From Endothia cerciana (taxonomy: Eukaryota > Ascomycota > Sordariomycetes > Diaporthales > Cryphonectriaceae), in contig JALRMH010000007.1 in assembly GCA_026119935.1 (NCBI GenBank), forward strand, positions 1 through 64,000: a stretch of DNA of 64,000 nucleotides, given 5' to 3'. The position numbers and the translations under genes were made by a program. Under the pieces are notes generated by a model, which saw only the letters and a list, made by a program, of their open reading frames with translations, did not search any database and had not been told where the DNA came from. Below are positions 23,124 through 35,700 of this stretch, piece after piece (positions within the stretch are counted from its first letter, which is position 1; every line of letters begins with the position of its first letter).

Positions 23124-24675
23124 GTTGGGCTACCTGGGGTGGTTCTCGTGGCGGTTACACCAGGACTGCGGCTATTCGAGGGATTATCGTACTGATTCGG
23201 CTGTGCCGAGCGTGAGGCGTGGGAATACGGTGTTCAGGTACAGAGACTTGAGCAGGAGCGCCGACCAACTCCTGGACGATAAAGGCCGCTGGGAGGGGAA
23301 CGGGGAGGGGAACGGGGAGGGGAACAGGAGAGGGAGAGGGACTGTAGGTTGGGGTCCAGACTGGAGAGGCCTCGAGGAGCTTGAAATACCAACCGCCCCA
23401 AGAAGCTGAACCTTGACTTGTACGCATCTGTGTCTGTATTCGGGAAATGGCATAGAAAAGCAACAAAGCCTGTTCCGCCGATGATCGGAGTCTCATCCAG
23501 GCTCCGGTGAGCGGCGCTGTGTGGGGTGGAGGGGGGTTGTGAGGTCAGATTGCAAACCCTGGCGCTGGCATTGGCTGAGGGCCCCTGTAATCTGAGGGGC
23601 AGGTGGGGCAGGGAGGGTTGTGGCGATCCGTGCGAGCCAGGCGGGGTTGCAGGGGGCGAAGTCGAGAGCACTGCTTGTATGGTATGTATGTATCTTCGCC
23701 GTGGGGAGGATGGGTTTTTCCTGAATGTGGTTCCCTGGCTGGAACATCCGGATAAGTCCCCCTGCGCGGGCTGCGGTGCTTCTTCTCATGACACGCGACA
23801 GGGGACTCGCACCGGCTCCCGTACCGCGGACCAAGTCACCCTGCATCACCGCGAATCATTCCACGGTGTGACCTCCCACAGCACCCATAGGACGTACCAT
23901 AGTATGTATGTACTATGCAGCACTACGTACCGTAATAAATCCCGGGGAAGAGAGGCCAACTGAGGGGTGGTGACAAGGGCCCCCCTGCCCAGCGCCAGCG
24001 CCATGTGCGACGTTTTCTCCAGGGAACCCCTCGGCGCACAGCGGCCGAATGCGCGTGCCGTTTTTATGGGGCTCATCCCTCCGGCCGGCGGTCCCGCACG
24101 CGCACTGCAGGTACCATGGTACACCGGCGGTGCCTGGTCGCCTCCTAACCGCAGGAAGTGCTGTGCCTGCAGGCTGCTGTCGAAATGAGCAGCATCGACA
24201 TGTCTTGCCCGGTGCTCGCAAGACCTCTGTGCCTCTTCAACAGCCCCCAGGACGGGCAGGGACTCCCAGGTGCGCCCGCGGCCTCGCTAGGAGACGGTCC
24301 TCCTTGCTTTTCATACACCCTATGGGGTCCGGGCCGGAATCTTTCAGACAGGTCTGTCATAATTAGTCAAGAATTGTGCACAAATTTTCCCCCATCTCCA
24401 CCGTGCCCGTCTAGATCCAAGCACAGGACATGAGAGCCTGGCCCTGTACACACGTATGCCCGCATCACTGAGGATGGGCGCCTTTCCAGTGGACTTGCCC
24501 GAAAGGTCTCCGGCTGGCCCTGACACAATAGCTCACTATGTGATATGAGGGCCGGATTCCTACTGGGCGGATAGATGAGAATGGTGGATGATAAGGTGTT
24601 GTCCAGTTGGAAGGGTATTAATTCCAGTCTATACACGCCTCAGCCTGTAGCACGCCCCCTCCCCCGGTGGTGGCC
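23124..24675. other. intergenic, LEU1 promoter side
   Basis: No gene supported; the frames present are under 150 codons on both strands and unrecognised. It contains a tandem repeat (23291-23326), a short hairpin (23897-23916) and a 12-bp perfect palindrome (24111-24122). Confidence 0.4.
23291..23326. repeat. 12-bp tandem repeat
   Basis: Three copies of a 12-bp unit (GGGAGGGGAACG) about 170 bp upstream of LEU1. Confidence 0.8.
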
Positions 24676-27600
24676 TCACTTTCTCCTCTTCCCACCACCA
24701 CCACCACCACCACCACCACCACCACCACCCTCGTCCCCGGCCTTCCTCTTCTTCCCCTCCATACTCCAGAACTGCTTCGTCTCTCTCCTCTCCCGTGCCC
24801 TCTTCTTCTCCTCCATCTTGTTCATCTTCTCCTTGAACGCGGCCCTGTTCTTGTCCTTGGATGCCTTCCGCTTCTCGGCCACGTCCTTGCGGATCGTCGT
24901 CAGCTTTTGCATCAGGTCCCGGGCCTTCTTCTCCTCCCCGCCCAGCACCACCGCCCGTTTTTGCATGTATGTTGTCTTCTTCTGCGGCTTTGTCGAGACG
25001 ATCTGCGACTTGTACGGCAGGTCGGCCGCGAGCTTGCGCGGCACGCGCAGCGGGTTGAAGTGCCGCTCCGCGCGCTCAATCTTGCGGTATGCGCTGTTGC
25101 GGTTCTGCGGTGTCGGGAGGCTCTCCTCGGCGCGGATCTCGCCCGTGAGCCGTGCCCGCTGCCATCCGACGAGGTTGGTGACCGGGTTGTAGAAGCGGTG
25201 GGGCTTGATGGGATACCAGGCGCGTAGGAAGACGATGTCGCTGAGCAGGATCTTGTCTTCGAACGTCGCGCGGAAGTGGCCTTCCGGCCTGGACAGGGCG
25301 CGCTTGATCTGTCCCCGGATGCCCGACACGGTTTTGATGGAGGCGCCCTCGAATTTGGCAATCTCGAGCGAGGAGTTGAACATGTCCTTGACGAAGGCCG
25401 TGTTCTTGAAGATCTTGTAGGGCGCACCCGTCAGCTTGAGCTTCTTGACGATCTCCGTTGACTCATCCACGCTCAAGACGGTGCCGGTCGCTGCTATCCT
25501 GAAGCCGGGGTTGGAGGATGAGAAGGACTGGAAGCAAACAAAACCGGTGTTGGGTGCGATGAGGGGGCCGTAGAAGGTACCGAAGCAATGCATGTGCTCC
25601 GGTGTGTATTTGAGCATCCTGTTCCGGACTCTGGAATCAGATATGCTGTAGATAGGAAGGGTCTGGAATCTCCTCCAGCCCAGGGTGAATATCAACGGGT
25701 CGCCCGTCTTGAGAATCTTCTTGTGCCACCTGTGCCGTTTGATCCGCACCTGCACGAATCCGAAGCGATCTTCGGTGGCAGATAGACCTCCGACGATGAT
25801 TGGCATCTTGGCGTCGAACTGCTTGACGAACTCGGCTGGCACACCCTCGATGACCAGCTTGGCATACTTTCCGGCCTTGAAGCCCTCAACCAGGACTCGT
25901 TGCCTCTCGTCGAGGTTCTCAAACTCGGCCCTGTTGATGTCGAGCTGCTTCTGTATCAAGGCTTTCTGGGAGTCGTACCAGTCGTCCTCGCCGAACTCTT
26001 CGTCATTTCCGCCCTCCCGGCGCGCATTGGCCTTATCGTTGGCGAAGCCCTCTCGGTCTTCCTCTTCGAATCGCAATTTGAGCTCTTCTTTCCGGCGGGC
26101 GTTCTTTTCCCGTTCAGCCTCCAGGCTCTCTTCCGTCGGACCGTGCTTTTCACCTGTCTCGAGATCTTCAAAAGCACCATCGCCTTCATCTTCATCTTCT
26201 TCTTCGGCATCATCATCACCTCCCGACCCGAAGCCTTCCAAATCGTCATCTCCATCCCCGGACTCATCACCATCTAATAATGGGGCCGTGGTGAACTTTT
26301 TCCTCAGAGCCTCAATGGCATCCTCGTTGGCCCAGTGCGATGCAAGTTTGGCGTAGTCGAAGATTGGTACTGATCGATCATCCGAGAGGCCGTCCTTCTC
26401 ATTCTTTGACTTCTTGAAGAATGTCTCGTCCTCAGAGTCCGCCTTGATGTCCTCTTCGTCTTCCTCCTCATCTTCATCGTCCTCGCCTCTCCATCTCTTG
26501 AGCACGTCGGCCAAATCTAAGGAATCATTGTACAGCATCCGTGCCAGATCCGCGGCTTGGTAGGGTTTCCTCCTTCCATGACGCTGCTGAGCTCGTTCTT
26601 GCATGTTCTCTTTCCACCTCAAGGCTGCTCCCTCGTCGTCCGAGTCGAAGTCTTCCCCGTCGTCTAGATCTTCTTCGTCGCTCAAGTCGTCTCCTGATAT
26701 TGAACCAAGATCCGAGTCGCTGTCTGCGAATGCTAATTCGTCTTCGTGACCGTCTTTGTCGGCGTTGCTCCGGAACACCTTGCCCAGCTTCCGCTCATCG
26801 AACTCTGCTTCCTCATCAGAAGCGTCCTCGCCGTCGACAGAGCCTTCATCATCGTCTCCCACGTCCTCAGCATCTGAACCGTCCTGTTCGGCAAGTCTCG
26901 GTTTTCGCTGGCTCTTGCGGCCGGTGTCCTCCTCAGCAACTTCCTTGACTTTCTCACCGCCGGCGAAGAGCTGTACACCATCCTCTGTCTGACCGAGCAA
27001 ACGCCTCTCTGATTGCAAGTTGACAATCAGCTCCTCGCCCTCGCCTCGCTCGACATCCTTGGCGTCTTTGTCGAATGTAAAGCCCTTATCTCTGTAGATA
27101 TAAATAGCATCTCCGTCGACTTTCAACCCGCTGCGATCGGACATTGGCGCATATAGCTTCCTCTCCTTGTCATCTAAACGCCGGCGGCCGGTCTTGCCCG
27201 TCGCCCTCGCTATCGCTTGTTCCATCGACGGTGTCGGGCACGGATCTGGCAACACCTCCATATTCGCCACTGTGTAATCACCGAGTCCCGGTATGTGCAC
27301 TCGTTGTCCCTGAGACGCGAAATTTGTGCCGCGGAGGTACCCTGACAGAACGATTGACCGATCGCACTTCTCGTTTTCTTCAGTCTTGGTCGGGTGTGTA
27401 ATGTCTCTCCAGCTGTCGATGATGGCGTACGGATGTGAGTTTCTCCAGATCAGTGGTCGAGGGTTCTTCATGATGGAAAGGAAGCGGGAGAGGTTGTGGA
27501 TCTCCCGGTCGGGGTATCGCCCGTTCAGGACCCCAGAGAGGTAGAACAGGTGTGCGCCCTGGTATAGCTCGCTCCATAGTCTGTGTTTCAACCTCTTCTT

Positions 27601-28211
27601 CGCATCCTTGAGCGCCTGCGGTTTCCTGAACAGGTCAAGGTGTGTGAGGATACCAAAGACGTTGCCCGGCATGCCCGTCGCCGCGAGGACGTTCAGGAAT
27701 TCCATGGTCTCCATCTCGAACCCATAGTTGCCGTCAATCATGAGCAGCACTATGTCTGCGACCTTGGCGACGTCGACCATGGCCTCCAGCTCGTTCGCAC
27801 ATTCGAGAAACGTCAGGCGCTGCTTTTTGGATGTCACGACGGTGACGGGGCCCTGGGGGTCTGAGATCGTCTCCTTGGCATATCGGCGGATCAGACTCTT
27901 GAGGAGCGTTGTCTTGCCCACGCCGGGAGGGCCGACGATGGCGACGAGTCGTGGTGGAGGTTCATCGGGAAGTCGGTCGACGAGAGGGACGTGGAGCCTT
28001 TTTTCCTTTATGTCCTGCGAACGAGCAGCCTGTTTCTGGAGTTTACCAGGCCTGTGGACGGCGAAGGCTTTAGGATTTGGCCCTGTTTGCGATCAAGTTA
28101 GTCCTCTGTCAAGAAGGTAAGGTTTTTGCGGAAATGCTACCAAGACTGACCTCCAGAGTGTCCCTTCTTCTCCTTGGGCTTGCGATGAGGCTTGTGTGCC
28201 TGTCCCTCCAT
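24676..28211 (-). CDS. BMS1: BMS1 ribosome biogenesis GTPase
   Basis: Two exons, 28151-28211 and 24676-28082 (68-bp intron), 1155 aa. Bms1 is the nucleolar GTPase of the small-subunit processome that works with Rcl1 in 40S maturation. The start MEGQAHKPHRKPKEKKGHSG joins NPKAFAVHRPGK, the conserved Bms1/Tsr1 N-terminus. The G1 loop is GPPGVGKTTLLK, followed by LMIDGNYGFEMETMEF and ILTHLD (G4-like). A long acidic middle (about residues 400-650) precedes the conserved C-terminal AARP2CN/DUF663 block (GLSATEDRFGFVQVRIKRHRWHKKILKTGDPLIF split across positions 25800-25690). The extreme C-terminus is a run of about 12 glycines from a GGT microsatellite, then KRRK. Length matches the yeast protein. 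Confidence 0.97.
24692..24729. repeat. (CCA)n trinucleotide repeat in BMS1 coding end
   Basis: About 12 CCA units on the plus strand, read as GGT (Gly) codons just before the BMS1 stop. Length changes would alter the poly-glycine tail but keep frame. Confidence 0.9.
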
Positions 28212-29955
28212 CTTTGCAAAGAGTGTCGACGAGTGCCCTCAATCTCAATCTCGAGGAAAGGAAAGGGAAGGGAAGTCGCATCTCCCACGGAAATCATCAA
28301 AATTTCTGGCGGCGGACTTATCGATAAGCACCTGCAGGGGTTACCGTGTCGCAGCAGCGGCAACGGCAGCCGGTGACTTAGTGTGTGGTCTCCCGGATTT
28401 CAAGTGCTTGCATTCAGGCGACGGCTTTCACACTTCGTCAACACTTACTTGACTTTCTGGGGATTCAACCCAAATAACTGCAGCGATGCATCCAAACAAG
28501 ATATATACAGCAGAGTATGCTTTGCATTTGATCTATGTGACCTAATATGATAGTATAGGTCATGGCAAATTGTCAAGACACCGGAATTTTTAGTCTTTGA
28601 GATTAGATCCTTGGGGAGAAAGGTGGCGGTGGCTATTAGTTCAGCAGTGCACCAATACCGATCTCACCAGATATTGTGACAGCAACGAGGGACATTTTGA
28701 TCTCGATAAATGCTACCTAGTGATGCTATTCTAGGTCTACACATTTCCAATTGTCCTCAATACCAGATATCGCAGCCGTCAAAACGAAGATTTGTCGATT
28801 ATCCTGCCATCGACCTTCCATATTAGCAAGTCCTGAGACCAGACAGCGTTGGAGAACCAAGGCTCAGACTCTCGTGGTCACCACTACGATCTCTAAAAGT
28901 TTCCCAGGTCTTTGAAAGTTTACAAAGTCTTGGAATGTTTCCTGGGCTATTGAAAATTTTCTAATCTTTGGTTGTTCTCCTTTGTTGAAGCCCACTTCAG
29001 CAGCACAGCATAGCGGGGTGTTTAGATCTTAAGTACAGACAATAGGCACTCGCCACTAACACTGGTGATGGAAATAATGACAATCTCATCTCGAGATCTA
29101 AATGCCATGAGCTTCGATGTTGTTAATGAAGAAACCTGCGGAGCATTATCAAATTGACACAGCGGAAAGTAAGATCTGTTTATGATTCTTACCATGGCTT
29201 TGTTTTCTACATATGAAGTGAAAAGCGAGCGGCCTAGTTTGTAGAACATGTCACAAGATGCGGGACACGTGGGGACATCGTGGCCTCTCACAGAACAGAA
29301 GAATTCCAATCATCTTTCAATGAAAGGGGAGGCTCGGCTGCCAGAGGGAGGTGAGTGAAGACCAGGGTTGGGGGGAACATCTGAAAAGAAAGAAGAGTAG
29401 AGAGACGAAGGCCTGTAGATATAAGAGAAACCGGTCCTTCACAGAGCTAGGCTCGAGGGTATGTATGCTAGAATAGGGAGCCAGAATGATGCCGATTATA
29501 TCTAGGCTTTACTAGGTACTATGCCACAAGAGAAGGTAGGTTGTCCGACGGAAGATTGTCGCAGGAGAATATCGAAGGAGGAGTCTAGGCACCTGGGTAC
29601 CCCAAGGCAAGGTCTGCCAGAGACGTCCATAGTAGAAGGATACTGCATAGTATCCATCAGTGTCGTGTCCAGAGCCTTAGCCGCGGTTCCCCGCTGGCTC
29701 CCGCTGATGGTGTCCACCCTGACAGCGAGTCCGGTGCTCCAGCGCATGACGTAGGCGCCGCACCTAGGTAGGGACCACTAGCTTATGCCCTGCCCCCCCG
29801 AGCGAGCCTCGTCCTACCTTGCGTGCTTGGCTGGGCCCTACTCCCCAGTATAAGAGTCGACGGCTCTGCCTTATCTTGACCACTTCACGGAGACGCTTAC
29901 TACCTGCTCCTGGATCCAACCCTCGAGATCTTCAACCCTAGAATAATATTCAAAA
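28212..29955. other. AT-richer intergenic region
   Basis: No gene supported. 28480-29020 is clearly richer in A/T than the surrounding sequence and holds two imperfect copies of a roughly 24-nt word (near 28898 and 28936, core GTTTCC..GG.C..TTGAAA). The longest frame (29022-29309 minus) has no recognisable features. The 29800-29955 stretch is the likely promoter and leader of the inhibitor gene. Confidence 0.4.
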
Positions 29956-30401
29956 ATGCCGTCCATCATCGTACGCTTCTAGCCCTCCTTCCTCTGAGAC
30001 CTTCGGGACCAGCATCTGACGGGTTGTACAGGTCAGCCTTTCCAAGTCCTCCACCGCGGAGCAGGTCGAAGCGTAAGATCCCCATACTGCCTACCTACAA
30101 CCCTCTTCCGGGTAAACAAGACTGATGAACAAAACAAAAGTGCGGCCAAGAAGGCCGAGGAGAAGGGATGGACAGTCACCAACAAGTACACGTCCACTAT
30201 CAAGGGCTTCTCGTATGCCCCTCCCCCCGCCCTTGCCTCCGCCCCGTCTTCTACCCGATAATCAAGACTGACAACAAGGTTCCCCGCAGAGCCTCGAAGG
30301 ACGCTGCCGAGGGCACAGTCGTCACGCAAGACGTTGAGGCGCTCAAGACGGTCGAGGGCGTGGAGGACGTCGAGTTCGACTCGACCGTGACAACGCAGTA
30401 G
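29956..30401 (+). CDS. I9-family proteinase inhibitor (PBI2/IB2-like)
   Basis: Four exons: 29956-29970, 30032-30072, 30141-30212, 30290-30401; 240 nt, 79 aa. Each piece is too short to stand as a gene alone, but all junctions are GT-AG and in phase. The protein (IIVSLSKSSTAEQVEAAAKK...GWTVTNKY...IKGFSA...VEDVEFDSTVTTQ) has the beta-alpha-beta pattern of inhibitor I9, related to subtilisin propeptides. The yeast homologue Pbi2 inhibits vacuolar proteinase B and, with thioredoxin, forms the LMA1 factor in vacuole fusion. The family is usually 70-80 aa and cytosolic without a signal peptide, as here. Confidence 0.9.
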
Positions 30402-30807
30402 AATGAACACGTCAAGGGAAGACCTGCTTCACCCTGTGGGCTAGGGGCCACTTGGGGTCTCTGGGGCAGCGGATGGCTGTCAACACGAGGTTAGCTCTGG
30501 TAGACCTTTCAAACATGATATAGAGCAAGACACGACCTCATTTTCGAAGTCTCCGTGCCTATTATACTGCCAACGCGGTGTTGATGTCCATCAGCGGAGC
30601 GGCCCAGGTCCTCATCGCGGGGTAACGCACCGCCCCACAGGTGACGCACTTATCTTATCATCACCCCTGGTTGGCGCCAGGGGTCTCGCTGTCTGTCGCC
30701 GTCGTACTATGTTGAGGCTGGAATTGGACCTCCGATGAGGTTCACACCGACAACCACTCACTCTCTCAACTTCCGGCACCACAAGACCACGTTCTTGCCA
30801 TGCCGCC
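30402..30807. other. intergenic
   Basis: Space between the inhibitor and the kinase, both on the plus strand. Short frames on either strand are unrecognised. Confidence 0.4.
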
Positions 30808-32264
30808 ATGAACCGAATAGCGAGGCCACTGGGGTCGTCTCTCACCTCGAGAGCCTCTATACCATCCGTCTGCTCCCAAACTACAACAAGCAGCCTCTCC
30901 TTGGCCGCCGCCCGTCGGAAGCACACCAACACCGGCTTCCCTCACCATGACGACCAGGTCCCCCGACTGGCAAAGCAGTCTCTCCACCCCCTGAGCCTGG
31001 CCGACCTCGTGAAGTAAGACCATGCCCCTCGGCTGTATTGCCCCAAGAACCCGTGGGAAGATTCTAACACATGTTCCACGTCTGCAGGCACGGCCGCCCG
31101 CCCCTCTCCGCCGAGGCCCTCCTCTCCTCCGCGCACTTCACCCTGTCCCTCCTCCCCATCCGCCTCGCCCACCGGATCCAGGCCCTGCGCAACCTCCCCT
31201 ATATCGTCGTCTCCAACAGCAACATCACCAAGATCTACAACAACTACCAGCACTCCCTGTCGACCCTCCTCCCCTGGCTCGAGGGCCACGCCTCCCCGAG
31301 GCACACCCTCTCCACCCTCGACGACGAGATCCGCTTCACCGAGGTCCTCGCAGAGCTCGTCCAGACCCACACCGACACCATCCCGATCCTGGCCCAGGGC
31401 TTCCTCGAGTGCCGGCGGTACATCTCCCCGGCGGAGGTGACGCGCTTCCTGGACGAGCACCTCCGCGCCCGCATCGGCACCCGCCTCATCGCCGAGCAGC
31501 ACATCGCCCTGCACTTCTCCAGCAAGCCCCACTTCGACCCGGACGCGAGCCCCACGCCCTGCCCGGACCACCCGAGCTTCATCGGCGTCATCGACACTGC
31601 TCTCCGCCCCGCCGGCGTCGTCGACAGCTGCGGCGGCTTCGTCGCCGACATCTGCGAGCTCAAGTACGGCGTGCGGCCCCGCTGGGAGATCGACGGGGAC
31701 CCGGACACCACCTTCGCTTTCGTGCCCAACCACCTCGAGTACATCGTGACGGAGCTGCTCAAGAACGCCTTCCGCGCCACGGTCGAGGGCGGCATGACGC
31801 GGGAGCCCGTGGTCATCACCATCGCCCCGGAGCCGCCCGTCGACCGGCCGCGCCCCGGGCAGGAGGCCGGCGTGAGGCGGCCCGACGCGCCGGGGGAGGA
31901 GGGGAAGGGGAGGTCCACAAGCGACGCCATCAGGCCTCTGGACGATAACCCCCCGGGGGTGACGATCCGCATCCGGGATCGCGGCGGCGGGATCAGCCCG
32001 GACGTGCTGCCGAGCATCTGGTCGTACTCGTTCACCACGGTGAGGGAGGACGAGGAGGACGTGCCCGGCGGGTCGTCCACTGACGCGCTGAACGTGATCT
32101 CGAGCTCCAGCGGGGGCGGGAGCTCCATCGCGGGCTTGGGCTACGGGCTGCCGCTGAGCCGGGCATATGCTGAGTACTTTGGCGGGGGCGTTGCCGTGCA
32201 GAGCCTGTATGGTTGGGGGACAGATGTCTACCTCAGGTTGAAAGGTGTTGGGAGGATAGAGTGA
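30808..32264 (+). CDS. mitochondrial pyruvate dehydrogenase kinase-like protein
   Basis: Two exons, 30808-31013 and 31088-32264, 460 aa. Mitochondrial protein kinases of the GHKL fold phosphorylate and switch off pyruvate dehydrogenase (yeast Pkp1/Pkp2; BCKDK in animals). The N-terminus is Arg/Ser/Thr rich with few acidic residues, as expected for a presequence. The N-box is HLEYIVTELLKNAFRATV (about 283-300), the G1 box IRIRDRGGGIS, then SYSFTTV and the G2 box GLGYGLPLSRAYAEYFGG (about 418). Two low-complexity inserts occur, one after the N-box (PPVDRPRPGQEAG...) and one before G2 (SSSSGGGSS). All ATP-lid motifs are intact. Whether it targets PDH or a related complex cannot be told from sequence. 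Confidence 0.93.
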
Positions 32265-32754
32265 GTTATGATGAGGACAGCTAGATGGACGCCTTACGAG
32301 TTCAGACCCGAGACTAGCAGTTGGACGCGTTCACAGACAGCAGAAGCCACCCACAAGGTCCCAAAAGTGGGCGCACGACTTGATAGCAAGGCGTTGTCAG
32401 GGGAGACAGAAAGTTCCAGGCCATAGTATATTAATTATGAGCAATGACTTTCCATGCTCAGCGACCTATGTGGTCGACCATGATGCGTAAAATCCTCGGT
32501 CCAGATCCAGATAAACATGCAAAAAATATTATACTGCCCATGATCCTAAACCGCTTGTCCGAGATTGTGCGTTTCGCAATGAAATCATGTAACGCCGCTG
32601 CTGTAATTTTGTCTTCAGCCCCACCGCCCATCGCTCACATGTGCTGGACAGACCAAATTCATCATTCACACCACCCCTCGGCTTGGCCCCATTTATCCCC
32701 CCCAAAAAATTTCCAAGAAAATAAACCAGAACCAGCTCAACCCGGCGTCGGCGT
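32265..32754. other. convergent intergenic region
   Basis: Shared 3' flank of the mitochondrial kinase (plus) and the chitin synthase (minus). No gene seen. Confidence 0.4.
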
Positions 32755-35700
32755 CTACATGTTCGCCAACTCATTATCGATCTGCCGATCCATAAAAGTC
32801 CTCCTCTCGCCGACCAGCTCGGTCTGCAACCTCTGCTCCACGAGCGCGCGCACCTGCTTCTTGGTGATAGTATCGAGGTCCACCTCACCCAGCACAGCCT
32901 GTATACACTCGGTGATGGCCACGTCGTCGGGCCCATGCACACCCGGTCCGCGGGAGAAGTCCACCACAGACGGCGAGGCACCTCCGTAGCCACTCATGGC
33001 TGTGCCGGAGCGGCTCTGCGAGTAGCCCGCGGCCATCACCGTCGACCCGGGCCGGTCCTGGTACGGCGAGTTGTCGCGGTCCAGTCCCGTGCCGATACTG
33101 TACGTGCTCTGGCGGTGCATATGTGATGCTGGGTGGTCCGTGTATGGTGCCGTGAAGGTGCTGTTGCGGGACATGTGGCCGGCTTGGAACGGGGCTGGAG
33201 ACTGCGGCGGGGCCATGTACGCACCGCGGCCGGGAACGCCCGTCAGGATGCTCGGCTGCCGGACCGAAGAGTACACGCTCTTCATGTCGTCGAGCTCGTA
33301 GTCGCCGGCCATGCCGCCCGCCGGGTCGTACAGTGGTTGGACGGTCTCGGCCAGGCCGCCTTTCTCGCTGTAGTTGCCACGCCGGCCAGGAAGGTTGTTC
33401 TGCAGGGCGTAGTCGTCCCAGCGCTGAAGCGGGATGGAGCGCGGGTCGAAGGCTTCGTTGTCCTCGGCGACGATCTGCTTTTGACCTTTCTCTCCAATAA
33501 CCACGCGCGTGTTGCCCCAGCTGAAGTTGTCCTGGTTCCAGAAGGAGTAGATGGGCAGGATAAAGGAGTAGACCGGGTACGCGAGGATGTAGATGATCAT
33601 CCAGCCGACGTGTTGCCATTGGCGTTTCAGGATGAAGATGAGTGCCTGCAGGCCGTAGACTGCTGCCAACATGGCGATGGTAATGTAGGGAAACTGGCCT
33701 TGGTGGGTGGCGACCTTGTAGATGAGGTAGCCAAGGTAGCACGTCGTGGCGGGGAGGATAATTGTTCCAGTCAGATCGATCAGGACGACGAAGCGCATGC
33801 TGAAACAACAGAAGCCACACATGTTCTCGAGACGCATCAGCTCGACCAAGTTGTGAATGGTGGAGTTGATCCATCGTCGACGTTGAGAGAGCAAGACGCT
33901 CCAGGTCTCAGGGGCAGCGGTTTGACAATAGGCGTCGGAGGTGAATTTATAGTGCATGTGCGGGAAGTGTTTAGTCATAAGGGTGGTCAAGTATCGATCT
34001 TCTCCGAGAGATAGCAGATTCTTCTTGTGGAGGGTATCAACATGGCAGTCGCTATAGTCTCGGACGACTTCGTCCGAGATGATCAGAGGCTTGCCACGGT
34101 CTGCTGTCCTCAGACGGTACATGGTGAAACTAGGTATATTGTAAGCTTCCATGTCATGTATGATGCTAAATGTGCGGGAGAGTGAGGTTTTGGCTTACCA
34201 TCCAGGCAAACAAGTAACGCTACCGAAGAGGGACTCGAAGGCCTTCGCCAGGTTGTGGGAAATGAAATATTCGTAGACCTGAATCATTGTCCACCACGAC
34301 CGCTCCTCGTTCTGCAAGCTCGTCTCACCGCAGATACCCGCGATCTTAGCATTGTTGGCACAACGTGCGACCAGGCGGTTGAGCGAATCCTCTCGGACGC
34401 AGGTGTCGGCATCGATCATCAACAGGTATTCGTACAGCTCAGGGTCTACACCAATGATGTTGTTGATCTGGTGAAACATTTCCAGCTCGAGAGGACTCAT
34501 TGGAGCACGATGGTGCACTCGGTTCAGGAAGCTCATGAGCAGGATCTGGGAATCACGCTTGCCACGGTTTCCCGGCTTCGATTGGGTCTGCTCGACGTCC
34601 TTGCCGCACTTGACGACCACAATGTACGGGACCACATTGCCCTCGAACTCATAGAGGCCAGAGTAGACCTTGCCGTAGTTGAGCTGTTGGCTGCCCGCGC
34701 CGACGGACTTGAAGGGCAATGCCGGTGGGTCAACCTTGGGATCAACGCCGAGGATATCAAGCACAATCTTAGGCGTGGGACGGTCGTTGCCGGCACCGGT
34801 GATGAGACCATCGCAAATAACGCAGATGAGCTTGCGCTTGTTGTCGTATTGAAGTGCCGTCAAGGAATCCAGAGCCTTTCTCAGCGAGTCCTCACCCTCG
34901 GTGTAAGCCGGAACCTGACAAATGACGAATTTGTCTTGAGGAGATGGTCTCCGCTTCGAGCCAAACTGGAGGGCCGACAAGAACTTGATCAGGATGACCG
35001 AGCACAGAATGATGGTAAAAGCAAGCAGGATGTAGTTGTTGAACTGGCACTTGGCGCTGTACCGGAAGTCGAGAATACCCTTGTAGAAAGTGTTATCCAT
35101 GCAGTTCAAACTGTTCATCAAGCTCGCATACTCAGTGCTGTTGCCCGAGTCTTTAGCCTCTTTGATAAGTTTGTTCCACTTGTCCGTGACATCCAGACCA
35201 TAGTTCTCCGCGGCGATAGACGTCATGTTGGAATTGAGAAACTCGTAGGAGCTCTCGTCATCCAACAGGGACAGCGTGTAGACATAGTCCGTCAGGTCAT
35301 ATATCTTGTTGTCATAGATGACCCAATTGTAGTATTCATCTGAGCCTTGGGTCTTGACGTATTCCCTCTCCCAGACGAGATCTGCCTTCCAATATTCCTT
35401 GATCTTGGGCAAGAAGGTCTCGTTGTACCAATACGTGTTGTACAGGGCACTCGTGGTATCTGCTTGGTAATATCCAGAAGTGTGCTCAGCGGTCGGGTAC
35501 GTCGGCGTAGTATTGGCAGTAAGCTCCATGGTCTTGTCTGTGACAAGGCCGGGGCAAGCCAGGATCAGTGGTGGCACAAAATATTCGTCCAGGTTTTCAC
35601 CAGCGAATGGCTCCATGTTGGTTGTTGTTGTTTCGGTCGATGAGTCGCTGTGTTGGATCTTCCAGAACTTGGATATGTCGTAGATGTTGCCGCGGATGCT

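Noticed and set aside
34255..35343. 362-codon plus-strand open frame in the class VII-like chitin synthase
   Set aside because: Antisense to an intact, conserved coding exon; no recognisable motif.
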